A DNA stretch of 64,000 bases from a virus, in IMG/VR virus record IMGVR_UViG_3300047548_000908, positions 1-64,000 of that record; one strand, given 5' to 3'. A model generated the notes under the pieces. It was not told the origin of the DNA and searched no databases. It worked only from the letters and a program-made list of their open reading frames with translations. Position numbers and translations under genes: made by a program. Numbering within the stretch: the first letter of the stretch is position 1; every line of letters starts with the position of its first letter. Of the stretch, positions 19,916-28,318 are shown in pieces.

Positions 19916-20811
19916 AAGCATACGAAATATTAAGAGAAGACGATACCAAAAGAGAAAACCTGCAAAAGATTTTGTCTGAATGCGGAAATGCTATAGACGA
20001 AATGCGTAACGCAGGTGGGAAGTTTCTTTATAGAGGATTTAAAGGAACATACTTGCCTGGAGTAGTTTATAACACAGAAGTAAGAGGTCCAAAAGATACT
20101 TCAGTTGATGTTCAGAACATAGTTGATAGTGTGTTATCACTAGCAGGATTTACCGCTCTACGAGGCAACTCTGTATTTTGCACCAGCAATAAAGGTCTAG
20201 CAAATGAGTATGGTCCGCTATATTTAATATTTCCTAAGGATGGATTTAAGATAACTTGGAGTAAAAAGTATGAGGATTTTTATTTGAGTTATGCATTGAA
20301 TTTAAAAGACCCGAACTCATTTTTAGAAGATCCTGTTGCAACAGAACATGACATAAGAAAGGATACCAGGCTTTTTAACGAACTGGAAAAATTATCTTCA
20401 ATCGAAAGTTTTTTTGGATACCATCCGTTGTTAGTCAAAATACAAAACTATAGTTTTTCACTACCCACAGCCATTACCAAAAATGATAAAGCAAAAGCCA
20501 GCGATCTTTTATTCAAAATAATACAAACTTACAAAGAATATGTAAGAACAGCTCCAGCGAAAAAGTTTACAATATCTAAAGAATTGGCTAAAGCTATGCA
20601 GAAAATACATAGGTGGGTTAAAGTTCCTCCTCCGAGTCTAAATCTAGAAACAGCAGTTGCTACAGCGAACGCTCACGGATTCGTAAAAGGAAATTTAGCT
20701 GGTGCTTTAGCATCAAGGAATGAAATATACTTGAATGGATCATTTTATGCTTTTGGGTATGATTCTCCTTATCATAGTTTTTTTAGAAAAAATCTTTTTG
20801 GAATGTATTAA
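19909..20811 (+). CDS. ADP-ribosyltransferase-like protein 4
   Basis: 300 residues. MVKAYEILREDD at the start; R42 in LYRGFKGTYLPG; GNSVFCTSNKGLANEYG with the Ser/Thr strand at 88-93; TWSKKYEDFY; E272 in NEIYLNGSFYAFG. It shares start and upstream junction with protein 6, which suggests that genes 3-4 and 5-6 arose by duplication of a pair. Confidence 0.7.
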   Translation: MVKAYEILREDDTKRENLQKILSECGNAIDEMRNAGGKFLYRGFKGTYLPGVVYNTEVRGPKDTSVDVQNIVDSVLSLAGFTALRGNSVFCTSNKGLANEYGPLYLIFPKDGFKITWSKKYEDFYLSYALNLKDPNSFLEDPVATEHDIRKDTRLFNELEKLSSIESFFGYHPLLVKIQNYSFSLPTAITKNDKAKASDLLFKIIQTYKEYVRTAPAKKFTISKELAKAMQKIHRWVKVPPPSLNLETAVATANAHGFVKGNLAGALASRNEIYLNGSFYAFGYDSPYHSFFRKNLFGMY

Positions 20812-20858
20812 CCGATTGCGCCGATGCTATTGAAAACAAAATTGGAATTTATTTAGAA

Positions 20859-21770
20859 ATGAAGTCACATGAGATATTAAGAGAAGATGATACCCAAGAA
20901 GAAAATCCGCAACTGATGTTTACTCAGTGCAGTGATGCCATCAATGAGATGCAAGTAGCGGGTACTTTTCTTTTTAGAGGAGTAACTAGACCTTACCGCT
21001 CAGGAAGAATTTACTCGTCTGGTATACGAGCAGAAACAAAAGATACACCTGCTTCAATACAAAGAATGGTTGATCAAGTTTTGGATATGGCTGGGTTTGA
21101 AGCAAAAAGAAGTGATTCAGTTTATTGCTCAGGAGACTTCGAACAGGCTGAAGAGTACGGCGAAGTGTTTATGATTTTTCCGTTAAACGGGTATCAGATA
21201 ACTTGGAGTAGAAAGTTTAAGGATTTCTATTCAGATTTTGCAATGCATGTTAATGACCCAAATGCATTCCTAGTGCAGCCTAATGAATCGTATAAAATTC
21301 AAAACGATTACTTTCTTGTGTATTTGTTTAGAAGAATGCAAAATATACGAAAATCCTTAGGAGTATCTAATTTGTCACCTGATGATGAACGTCTTCTTTC
21401 CACTATTGAGATGTATGCCGGATCTATCCCCGAGTCTATTGCTAAAAATGACAAGATCAAGACGAAGGAAAACCTGGCTGAGATTTACTATGCTTATCGA
21501 CGATACCTGAGAATTTCTCCTGACAGGCGTTTTGTAATGACCAAAGAAATGTTGAAAGCATTACAAACTGCTTATAGATGGGCTAACAGTCCTTCTCCTG
21601 AGTTAAACTTTGAAACCGCTATTGCAACGGTTAAGGGGCATATGTTTACTGAAGGTGACTTAGCATCAGCGTTAGATTCAGGACATGAAATATATCTAAA
21701 GGGTAAGTTTTACGCATTTGACATGGACACATATGGGGAAACGTTTAAGCGTTTAATACAAGAATGGTAA
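20859..21770 (+). CDS. ADP-ribosyltransferase-like protein 5
   Basis: 303 residues. MKSHEILREDD; FLFRGVTRPYRSG (Arg); SDSVYCSGDFEQAEEYG; TWSRKFKDFYSDF; HEIYLKGKFYAFDMD. Separated from gene 4 by 47 bp, the only real gap after the second gene of the array. Confidence 0.68.
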   Translation: MKSHEILREDDTQEENPQLMFTQCSDAINEMQVAGTFLFRGVTRPYRSGRIYSSGIRAETKDTPASIQRMVDQVLDMAGFEAKRSDSVYCSGDFEQAEEYGEVFMIFPLNGYQITWSRKFKDFYSDFAMHVNDPNAFLVQPNESYKIQNDYFLVYLFRRMQNIRKSLGVSNLSPDDERLLSTIEMYAGSIPESIAKNDKIKTKENLAEIYYAYRRYLRISPDRRFVMTKEMLKALQTAYRWANSPSPELNFETAIATVKGHMFTEGDLASALDSGHEIYLKGKFYAFDMDTYGETFKRLIQEW

Positions 21771-22753
21771 AAGCATACGAAATCATAAAAGAAGAAAAGT
21801 CTCCAGAAGAGTATTGGGAAATCCTTAACAGAGATTGCAAGGAAATCTTAGATGCAATACATACCACCGGTGGGAGATTTTTATATAGAGGAACTAAGTA
21901 CGCATATGAAACTGGTGAAGTTTACCATCCAGGTGGAAGATTTGAACCTAATGACGAAGATCCATTGTTTGATCTAGATAAGCACAAGGCAGAACTTCAG
22001 AAGTTTAAACGAACCCCTAAGGATACTGCTTTTCAAATGCATGAAACTGTTAACAAGGTTCTTGAACTTGCGGGTTTCGATGCTACGAGAGAGAACTCTA
22101 TTTTCTGTACGTCAGATCCTGATCAAGCAAGAGAATACGGCCACCTTTTCTTTATTTTTCCTATTGACGGGTTTAAGTTTACTTGGAGTGGGGAATATAA
22201 AGATTTTTACGAAGAATTTGCATTTTTATATTCAGAACCAGATTCTTTCCTAGTAAACCCTTATGAAGATAGGTATAAAGAAGTACCTACAAATGGTAAA
22301 ATTTTAACTCAGTTTATGAGGCACAGAGAGCATTTACTTAGATTAGAAGACCAGATTGATGATGTAGGGGAATACAACGCAACTCATGATGTTTACCGTG
22401 AGTTGCAGGAATTGCATACTGCACTGGGAAAAAAGAACAAGCGCCTTGTTGAAGAAAACTTAGGCAGATTATTTACAGCATACAAACGATACTTATCAAA
22501 GTATACAAGATATAGATTTACTCCTGAATTGGTTCAGGCTTTGAACGACGTAAAACGATGGTCAAAATCTCCTTCCCTTTCTTTGGATGTTGATACTGCA
22601 ATCGCAACTGTAAAGGCCCATAAATTTAAAAATACCAATCTTGCTTCTGCCTTAACGAGTGAGAATGAAATTTATATTAAGGGGTTGTTTTATGCCTTCC
22701 CTAGGAATCAATACATTGAATTTTTTATGAGACGAATAAATGAAACCAGATGA
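21764..22753 (+). CDS. ADP-ribosyltransferase-like protein 6
   Basis: 329 residues. MVKAYEIIKEE; FLYRGTKYAYETG followed by an acidic insert of about 30 residues; ENSIFCTSDPDQAREYG; TWSGEYKDFYEEF; NEIYIKGLFYAF. Overlaps gene 5 by 7 bp and gene 7 by 14 bp. Confidence 0.68.
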   Translation: MVKAYEIIKEEKSPEEYWEILNRDCKEILDAIHTTGGRFLYRGTKYAYETGEVYHPGGRFEPNDEDPLFDLDKHKAELQKFKRTPKDTAFQMHETVNKVLELAGFDATRENSIFCTSDPDQAREYGHLFFIFPIDGFKFTWSGEYKDFYEEFAFLYSEPDSFLVNPYEDRYKEVPTNGKILTQFMRHREHLLRLEDQIDDVGEYNATHDVYRELQELHTALGKKNKRLVEENLGRLFTAYKRYLSKYTRYRFTPELVQALNDVKRWSKSPSLSLDVDTAIATVKAHKFKNTNLASALTSENEIYIKGLFYAFPRNQYIEFFMRRINETR

Positions 22754-23783
22754 ATTCTTACCCAAAAATGAGCTAGAACCAGGTATGATCATAAAACTTG
22801 AACCGGAAGTTTTTCCTCTCCATCCTTTGCTTGAAAAAAAATCAGCAGCGTTAGGAAATGACTTTGATGCGATCAACTACCTGAACATGATTCTGCGTGA
22901 TTGCAATCAAGTTCTGCCTTTTATAAACAAAGCAGGTCACTTTTTGTGTCATGGTAATAAAAAATTCAAAAGCGATGCAGGAGTTGGGTTACCGTTCAAC
23001 AATCGAAAGCCCAAAGATTCGACTAGAAAACAACAAAACGTAGTGGATAACATGCTACAAAAGGCAGGGTTTACTGCTTTGCGTGGTAATTCTATTTTTA
23101 CTGCAAACAAATTAATGGCATCTGATTACGGTGTCTTGTATATGATTTTTCCCTTCGATGGATTTCAGTATACATGGAGTACACGTTATGGAGACCTTTA
23201 CGCAGACTACACTGAAAACGTAGGGTTTGACGAGTTAGACTTCACTACCGTAACAGGAAGCGCAAGTTCTATCTTAAATAAAGCAGCGAACGCACTTATG
23301 CCAATCAAAAGTGAATTAGGACATATAAGGATTACTGATAAGTACAATCACGAGCAATTCAAAAAACATGAAAGTGAATTTAGAATGTTGTATAAAATGG
23401 AAGATCAAGCTCGGAAGCTCGATCTTACATTGATATATAAACCTACAAAGGCAGCTGTAAAGAGTGCGCTTGTTCCCTTCATCATGACTTATAAAGAATA
23501 CACAGAAAAATTTTCAGATGGGCTTATTCGTTTTAGTATTTCACCAAGTAGACTAGAGGATTTTAGAGCTGTTTGGGAATGGATGTCTGCATCTAAGCGT
23601 TCAGAATTGAGCAAAGAAGAGGCGCAGTTAATTGCGGAAAAACATGGATTCACCAATACGGATCTTGATAAAGCGATAGAAAAAAATCGTGAAATTTATC
23701 TGCGTGGTAAATTCTACGTTTTTAACTACGAAAGATTTGTTAAGCCCTTTAGAAAGGTCCTGATTGCGGCTCGCCAAACCTAG
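22740..23783 (+). CDS. ADP-ribosyltransferase-like protein 7, active-site Arg lost
   Basis: 347 residues. The fold pattern is kept (GNSIFTANKLMASDYG, TWSTRYGDLYADY, REIYLRGKFYVFNY), but the segment that is RG in the others reads LCHGNKKF, so the NAD-binding Arg is replaced by His. It may be inactive or altered. N-terminus MKPDEFLPKNELEPG is a divergent version of the shared leader. Its 3' end overlaps the convergent kinase gene. Confidence 0.65.
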   Translation: MKPDEFLPKNELEPGMIIKLEPEVFPLHPLLEKKSAALGNDFDAINYLNMILRDCNQVLPFINKAGHFLCHGNKKFKSDAGVGLPFNNRKPKDSTRKQQNVVDNMLQKAGFTALRGNSIFTANKLMASDYGVLYMIFPFDGFQYTWSTRYGDLYADYTENVGFDELDFTTVTGSASSILNKAANALMPIKSELGHIRITDKYNHEQFKKHESEFRMLYKMEDQARKLDLTLIYKPTKAAVKSALVPFIMTYKEYTEKFSDGLIRFSISPSRLEDFRAVWEWMSASKRSELSKEEAQLIAEKHGFTNTDLDKAIEKNREIYLRGKFYVFNYERFVKPFRKVLIAARQT

Positions 23784-24462
23784 TAAAATCAGTCTGTGAA
23801 CTAATACCTAACTTCTTTCGACCTCGTTTGTTATACAATGGTTGATTCAAGAATACGTCAATTAGTTCTTTGGCTTCTTCATTTTTTCTAGAGAAAGGGT
23901 CAACCCATTCTGTATTCAGCGCCATTGCGAATCCTGAAAACTCGTTCCAAAAAACACTGTCGTATTTATTTCTGACTTTACTTAAGGTATCGTAAACATC
24001 TTCGATATAGTCAACGTCTGTCTTTCTTCCTTGATCCTTTGGATCAGTTGAGTGTTTTTCTCTGTATTGTGCGCGATCAATAGCAGTCTGTAGTTCAGTT
24101 AGCACATAAAGACCAAACACATCATAACCCATTGCTTGTAGGAATCTAGCATTGTATACTGTGAGTGGCAGGTCCTTACCTGTAGTAACAACTGCAAGCG
24201 GTAACCCTTGTGTTGCCCAATGCCTTCTTATTCTTCTATTCAATAAGGACCACCCTCTCTTAGTGTTTTGCTCATTGTAATCTCTTATCTTTAGAGTAGA
24301 CATTACTTTGTCTAAGTCAGCTATAACAAACTCCTTAGGGAGCCCCAAATAATCTTCTGCAAAGGTTGACTTTCCTGATCCAGGGCTGCCCATGATAAAA
24401 ATGCACTTAAACATGAGTCTTGGATCAATATCTCTTCTTCTGATTACTTCATCTATTCGCAT
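23749..24462 (-). CDS. P-loop kinase (zeta-toxin/polynucleotide-kinase-like) with targeting-like N-terminus
   Basis: 237 residues. Walker A GSPGSGKST at about residues 25-33, followed by FVIADLDKVM and a helical half with RRRIRRHW-type basic residues; this fits small P-loop kinases of the zeta-toxin/T4 Pnk superclass. The first residues MRIDEVIRRRD match the shared leader. Ends inside the convergent gene 7. A late box (AATAAATA) and AAAGG precede the start. Substrate unknown. Confidence 0.65.
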   Translation of the reverse strand: MRIDEVIRRRDIDPRLMFKCIFIMGSPGSGKSTFAEDYLGLPKEFVIADLDKVMSTLKIRDYNEQNTKRGWSLLNRRIRRHWATQGLPLAVVTTGKDLPLTVYNARFLQAMGYDVFGLYVLTELQTAIDRAQYREKHSTDPKDQGRKTDVDYIEDVYDTLSKVRNKYDSVFWNEFSGFAMALNTEWVDPFSRKNEEAKELIDVFLNQPLYNKRGRKKLGISSQTDFTRFGEPQSGPF

Positions 24463-24478
24463 ACTTTAACCTTTAAAG

Positions 24479-24484
24479 TATTTA
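24479..24484 (-). promoter_or_regulatory. Late promoter box for the P-loop kinase
   Basis: AATAAATA on the minus strand, 17 bp before ATG 24462, with AAAGG in between. Confidence 0.5.
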
Positions 24485-24494
24485 TTCAAATTGG

Positions 24495-24523
24495 TTGACA
24501 AAAACCTCAAAATGTTGTACTAT
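24495..24523 (+). promoter_or_regulatory. Early sigma70 promoter
   Basis: TTGACA 24495-24500, TACTAT 24518-24523, spacer 17 bp; opens the early gene block. Confidence 0.7.
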
Positions 24524-24555
24524 AAACACAACATAAACGTTTGGTAGTAAAAATC

Positions 24556-24684
24556 ATGATTCTCTTTGGTCTTCAGCTTGTTTTTGCAATTTGGCTTGCA
24601 AGCGTGATTAGTGATAGTTTCATCGGGAAAACTATCCTGATCGCTCTTTGGTTGGGTTTTTGGTTCGTCTTTTTTGGTTTGTGA
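24556..24684 (+). CDS. Very small membrane protein
   Basis: 42 residues from ATG 24556, almost entirely hydrophobic: two transmembrane helices separated by SDSFIGK. First gene of the early block. Function unknown; small early membrane proteins often target host envelope processes. Confidence 0.5.
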   Translation: MILFGLQLVFAIWLASVISDSFIGKTILIALWLGFWFVFFGL

Positions 24685-24688
24685 TGGC

Positions 24689-24717
24689 TTGACAAATAAT
24701 CAATTCGGATGTATAAT
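24689..24717 (+). promoter_or_regulatory. Early sigma70 promoter, repeated type
   Basis: TTGACA, 17 bp, TATAAT, followed by CTATACACTGA, part of the repeated early promoter cassette. Confidence 0.85.
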
Positions 24718-24742
24718 CTCTCTATACACTGAGAGAGTGAAC

Positions 24743-24991
24743 ATGACTAAGACTGAACAAGCCCTGATCGATATTGCTCGCAAGAATGGTGGTAGGTGCG
24801 GCATCACTACTACTTATGGTCGCGGGGCGTATGGAGGCAAAGTTCAAGCTGGTCTGCGTGAAAGAAACGCAATGCTCAAGCTGGAAGCTAAGGGCCTGAT
24901 CAAAATCGTGGATCGTCAACCTTGGCAAGATTACAATCGCGGATATTGCCAAGGTGGCACTTCGTTCGTGTTTGTTTTGCTTGACAAATAA
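24743..24991 (+). CDS. Hypothetical small early protein
   Basis: 82 residues from ATG 24743, chosen because it follows the promoter; earlier in-frame starts would precede it. Basic, with ARKNGGRCGITTTYGRGAYGG and a central helix; winged-helix-like pattern of a small DNA-binding protein is possible but unproven. Confidence 0.6.
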   Translation: MTKTEQALIDIARKNGGRCGITTTYGRGAYGGKVQAGLRERNAMLKLEAKGLIKIVDRQPWQDYNRGYCQGGTSFVFVLLDK

Positions 24992-25004
24992 GGAGACACA
25001 TAGA

Positions 25005-25202
25005 ATGATTCGTGGCAAGTACGACAGTCTGTGGAAATATGGTTGGGATCTCAAGACCAATCGTATCAGCAAGATCAAAGTCCCTGGTCACTTCATGACT
25101 GCTATGGACTACGCTCGGCGCACCAAAGGCGGGATCCGTATGATCGAACATGCTCGCCGTCAGCCCTGGGAAACTTGGACAGGTCGCTACCTCTACGGTT
25201 GA
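25005..25202 (+). CDS. Hypothetical small early protein
   Basis: 65 residues from ATG 25005 with AAGGAGACAC upstream. Basic and aromatic, no family. Its last codons overlap the -35 of the next promoter. Confidence 0.6.
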   Translation: MIRGKYDSLWKYGWDLKTNRISKIKVPGHFMTAMDYARRTKGGIRMIEHARRQPWETWTGRYLYG

Positions 25203-25227
25203 CAAATAATAGATTTGGGCGTATAAT
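25199..25227 (+). promoter_or_regulatory. Early sigma70 promoter, repeated type
   Basis: TTGACA, 17 bp spacer AATAATAGATTTGGGCG, TATAAT, then TACTTTATACACTGA. Confidence 0.88.
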
Positions 25228-25259
25228 TACTTTATACACTGAACGAACAGGAACACAAG

Positions 25260-25472
25260 ATGGCAAAGCAAAAACTCAAGTACGATGAAATCAACGCTCA
25301 ACTCAACGAGTTTGTCAACGCCAACTACGCCAAATATGAAAGTCACGCTTACGCTGCGGGTTACCTGCAAAGTCAGCTGGCTTTGGTGATGCTGGATCTG
25401 CCCCTCATCAAGCAAAAGGAGATCATGGATGTTCTCCGTCGTGCGACCCCTGTCGTGCAAAATAATGCTTGA
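25260..25472 (+). CDS. Hypothetical small early protein
   Basis: 70 residues, helical, soluble; no family recognised. Reads with a higher-GC codon choice than the late genes around it. Confidence 0.6.
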   Translation: MAKQKLKYDEINAQLNEFVNANYAKYESHAYAAGYLQSQLALVMLDLPLIKQKEIMDVLRRATPVVQNNA

Positions 25473-25497
25473 CAAATAATTAATTTGGGCGTATAAT
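25469..25497 (+). promoter_or_regulatory. Early sigma70 promoter, repeated type
   Basis: TTGACA, spacer AATAATTAATTTGGGCG, TATAAT, then TACTTTATACACTGA. Confidence 0.88.
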
Positions 25498-25529
25498 TAC
25501 TTTATACACTGAGAAAACGGAGAAAGTAA

Positions 25530-25778
25530 ATGCTGACTGTCAAACAAGTTCGTGAGATCATGCGTAAATACGGCCGCGGCAATAACGCTCATTTGAATGG
25601 TATTTATGTCAACAAGACCGTCAAGGAGGAAATTCGCACGGTCAAGTGCTATTACATCAAAGGTGATCAATCGAGCAAGGCGATCTTGCAGGAGCTCAAG
25701 GATCTGGGTGCTGAGGTTCGACTGCTGGAACGTGAAGATTGTGTCGGCACGATTAGTGTTAGGGCAGTTATTCGTTAA
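25530..25778 (+). CDS. Hypothetical small early protein
   Basis: 82 residues, alternating basic helices and beta strands; a KGDQSSKAILQELKDLGAEVRLL segment suggests a small alpha/beta fold. Unknown function. Confidence 0.6.
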   Translation: MLTVKQVREIMRKYGRGNNAHLNGIYVNKTVKEEIRTVKCYYIKGDQSSKAILQELKDLGAEVRLLEREDCVGTISVRAVIR

Positions 25779-25787
25779 ACAAAAAGG

Positions 25788-25816
25788 TTGACAAAAAATC
25801 AATTTGGACGTATAAT
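25788..25816 (+). promoter_or_regulatory. Early sigma70 promoter, repeated type
   Basis: TTGACA, 17 bp, TATAAT, then TACTCTATACACTGA. Confidence 0.88.
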
Positions 25817-25848
25817 TACTCTATACACTGAACGAACAGGAACACAAA

Positions 25849-26010
25849 ATGTACACTCACAAAATCTCGTATCGCAAGTTCAATAACTACCTCGGTTGGG
25901 AAGTTGAAGTGTCGTTCAATACGACCGCTGACATGGTTGAAGCGCACAAGATCGGCGCTACCAAAGTCAAGGGGTTTGTCAAAGGCAGTCTCATTGTCGA
26001 AGTTCTTTAA
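25849..26010 (+). CDS. Hypothetical 53-residue early protein
   Basis: ATG 25849 follows AGGAACACAAA. Beta-rich short protein; no family. Precedes the 130-residue gene by 9 nt and is probably cotranscribed with it. Confidence 0.55.
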   Translation: MYTHKISYRKFNNYLGWEVEVSFNTTADMVEAHKIGATKVKGFVKGSLIVEVL

Positions 26011-26019
26011 GGAAAAACA

Positions 26020-26412
26020 ATGGCCTACTTTCGTCGTTCTGCTACTGATCGCAAAGCTGAAGCTGCCCGCGCCCGTCAAATGACTGAGGAAATGGCTGCT
26101 GCTATGCGTACCAATAACCCTGCTATCGTTCGTGCTCAAGCCAAACGTGAGCAGGAGATCCCCTCTGTCTCGCTGGAAGACTGCCAGTACGACAAGGTTC
26201 GTAAGGTGCTGAAGCTCACCTCTAACAAGATCGGAATGCCCGGCACCTTCTTTGTTGAAAGCCATCGCACCGGTAAGGTTGTTCGTTTTACTTCGGTCCT
26301 GCCCTGTGATATTCTTTACGATGAAGATGGTTGGGACGGCGAGATGCAAGTTTATCGACCCCTCGGCAATGTGCCTGGTGTCGACCACATGATAATTTAC
26401 AATGCTTGGTAA
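26020..26412 (+). CDS. Hypothetical early protein
   Basis: 130 residues; N-terminal 50 are helical and rich in Ala, Arg and Glu, the rest is beta-rich (GTFFVESHRTGKVVRFTSV). AAGG before ATG. No known family. Confidence 0.6.
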   Translation: MAYFRRSATDRKAEAARARQMTEEMAAAMRTNNPAIVRAQAKREQEIPSVSLEDCQYDKVRKVLKLTSNKIGMPGTFFVESHRTGKVVRFTSVLPCDILYDEDGWDGEMQVYRPLGNVPGVDHMIIYNAW

Positions 26413-26423
26413 AAGGATTTAAT

Positions 26424-26702
26424 ATGACAGAACTTAGATGGGTAATTAGAAACGGAGAAAGGGTGTTGCAGTATCGTATCAAAGCTGATACTACCTTCTA
26501 TGCAGGACTAGGTCCGTTTGATACAAGCCAAAGAAACATTCAGTGGTCGCCTTGGGTTGACGTTCCCCTGGGAGTAGAAGATAACACCGTCACGTTTACT
26601 ACTACAACCATTGGTTGTCCGGTGTGTGGGCTAGGAGAAAACGGTGAAGTCACCGGCTATGTCTGCTACAGAAACGACTGCCCCACAAAAGCAACATGCT
26701 GA
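26424..26702 (+). CDS. Hypothetical protein with C-terminal zinc ribbon
   Basis: 92 residues from ATG 26424 (AAAAGG upstream). GCPVCGLG and GYVCYRNDCP near the C-terminus form a four-Cys zinc-binding set. Overlaps the next gene, which has a similar set, by 7 bp. Confidence 0.6.
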   Translation: MTELRWVIRNGERVLQYRIKADTTFYAGLGPFDTSQRNIQWSPWVDVPLGVEDNTVTFTTTTIGCPVCGLGENGEVTGYVCYRNDCPTKATC

Positions 26703-27037
26703 AGTGTAAAAAGTGCGGGGATGAAATTCATCCCAATTTTCCATGTGAGGAGATACGAATGCTAAGAGAAGATCCAGACGATTTGGTCTATCGACTTAGA
26801 AAGCGAGCAGAGATTCGCCGACAGATTCCCGATCGTAAAAGTGTACAAGAAGGTAAGCCTGACCGCATTGCGGATATTTTGGAAGAAGCCGCAGATGAAA
26901 TCGAACGATTGCGTCCACTTGAGGATATCCCGAAGCCAGAACAAAAGAGTTGTTGTGTGTGTGGATCTACGGAAAACCTATTTGACGATGGTTGGTACGG
27001 ATATCGATGCCGATCCGACGATTGTATTACGTTCTAG
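26696..27037 (+). CDS. Hypothetical protein with two Cys clusters
   Basis: 113 residues. CKKCG at the N-terminus and SCCVCGST...YRCRSDDC at the C-terminus look like zinc ribbons flanking an acidic-basic helix (ILEEAADEIERLR). The C-terminal ribbon resembles that of the preceding gene, which suggests common origin. Confidence 0.6.
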   Translation: MLKCKKCGDEIHPNFPCEEIRMLREDPDDLVYRLRKRAEIRRQIPDRKSVQEGKPDRIADILEEAADEIERLRPLEDIPKPEQKSCCVCGSTENLFDDGWYGYRCRSDDCITF

Positions 27038-27052
27038 GTAGTAAAAAATCGG

Positions 27053-27081
27053 TTGACAAATAATACGTTTGGGCATATAAT
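27053..27081 (+). promoter_or_regulatory. Early sigma70 promoter, repeated type
   Basis: TTGACA, 17 bp, TATAAT, same spacer core TTTGGGC. Confidence 0.86.
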
Positions 27082-27111
27082 ATGCTTATAGTCTGAAACG
27101 AGGAACTGAAA

Positions 27112-27645
27112 ATGACGACTCGCAACGAAATCATCGAACTTCTCCGCACGAACGACAAAGCTGTTGCCCGCGCACTGGTGGTCCTGACTGAGCGTCAGAC
27201 TGCTGACGAGCAAAGGTCCGAGAACACGAAGTATGACAATGGTCGTGGTTTTCGTCCGTGTCATGCCCGCATGGGGACTTCGATGTCTAAGTTTTTCAAG
27301 GCTCGGGGTTACCTGACGGAAAAGCAGATTGCTTACTGGCGTGTTCCGCAGAAGGATGGCAAGATGCGTATCGAAATCTACGCGGGTCAGCTTCTGGATA
27401 TTGCCCAGCGCAAGGCTGCTGCAAAACAAGTCGCTGCCAAGTCTGGTGCTCAGTACGGTGTGTACACTCCTGCTACGAACATGAGGAAGGTCAATGGCGA
27501 GTGGACTCGCGAGGACGTTGGTAATTTTGAAGAAGCTCGCCTGGCTGAACGTGAAATCCAAGAAATGGAAGCTGCGGCTGAACGTAAGCAGACTGTGAAC
27601 GATGAACACAACAAGTTTCTGGCCCGTCTTCGGGCTGAGGGTTAA
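27112..27645 (+). CDS. Hypothetical early protein
   Basis: 177 residues, highly charged, Ala/Glu/Arg rich. A YLTEKQIAYWRVP segment resembles small helix-turn-helix pieces seen in phage proteins of unknown function. Long terminal helix. Linked to the alarmone hydrolase gene by 2 nt. Confidence 0.6.
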   Translation: MTTRNEIIELLRTNDKAVARALVVLTERQTADEQRSENTKYDNGRGFRPCHARMGTSMSKFFKARGYLTEKQIAYWRVPQKDGKMRIEIYAGQLLDIAQRKAAAKQVAAKSGAQYGVYTPATNMRKVNGEWTREDVGNFEEARLAEREIQEMEAAAERKQTVNDEHNKFLARLRAEG

Positions 27646-27647
27646 TC

Positions 27648-28100
27648 ATGAAAAAAGGTGAAATGCTGGACAAGATGCTGATGATCGCTACGAACGCGCA
27701 TCATGGGCAGTTTGATCGAGGCGGTAACCCCTACATTCTGCACCCTCTTAAGGTCATGCACTACCTCAAATCGGACGACGAAGAGCTTATGTGCATTGCC
27801 CTGGGGCATGACGTAATCGAGGACACTTCCGTCACCTACAAGGATCTGAGGGAAGCAGGCATCAGCGAGCGGGTCATCGAAGGTATTCGTGCGCTGACTA
27901 AGCAACCAGGTCAGACCTACGATGAATACAAAGAAGGCGTCTTTGCTAACGTAGATGCTATGCGAGTCAAGATGGCTGACCTTCGACACAATACCGACAT
28001 TCGGCGCCTGAAAGGCATCACAGAGAAAGATATTCAACGGATGGTGAAGTACCAGACGTTTTACATGGAACTCAAACTTAAACTGGAACAACTGAAATGA
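27648..28100 (+). CDS. HD-domain alarmone hydrolase (SpoT/MESH1-like)
   Basis: 150 residues, HD domain only. GQFDRGGNPYILHPLKV, ALGHDVIEDTS and RVKMADLRHNTD are the metal-binding motifs of the (p)ppGpp 3'-pyrophosphohydrolase domain of SpoT and of small alarmone hydrolases such as MESH1. No synthetase or regulatory domain is attached. As an early gene it could lower the stringent-response alarmone during takeover. The exact substrate (ppGpp or another nucleotide) is inferred. Confidence 0.85.
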   Translation: MKKGEMLDKMLMIATNAHHGQFDRGGNPYILHPLKVMHYLKSDDEELMCIALGHDVIEDTSVTYKDLREAGISERVIEGIRALTKQPGQTYDEYKEGVFANVDAMRVKMADLRHNTDIRRLKGITEKDIQRMVKYQTFYMELKLKLEQLK

Positions 28101-28318
28101 CTGAAACTGGAGTCACCCTGACCGTTTACTGTGATCTTGGCTATAAGTACGAGATTTCGGATGATGAGGTTCTCCAACTCACTTACGTCGAAGATAGGGA
28201 ATCTGGTGATTACCGCATCAACCTTTCTTTTGGTTCGATTGAGGAAATGGAAGCGGTTGCTAAGGCCATGCTGAAAGTTGCCCAACTGAAGAGGGAATTG
28301 GATGATCAAACCGGTTGA
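28097..28318 (+). CDS. Hypothetical small early protein
   Basis: 73 residues overlapping the hydrolase stop by 4 bp (ATGA), acidic, beta-rich N-half and a C-terminal helix. Possibly a partner of the hydrolase by coupling; unproven. Confidence 0.6.
   Translation: MTETGVTLTVYCDLGYKYEISDDEVLQLTYVEDRESGDYRINLSFGSIEEMEAVAKAMLKVAQLKRELDDQTG

Noticed and set aside
25227-25475. Antisense frames in the early gene block
   Set aside because: All overlap genes with sigma70 promoters and ribosome sites on the plus strand; antisense frames end with the same peptide derived from the promoter repeat.
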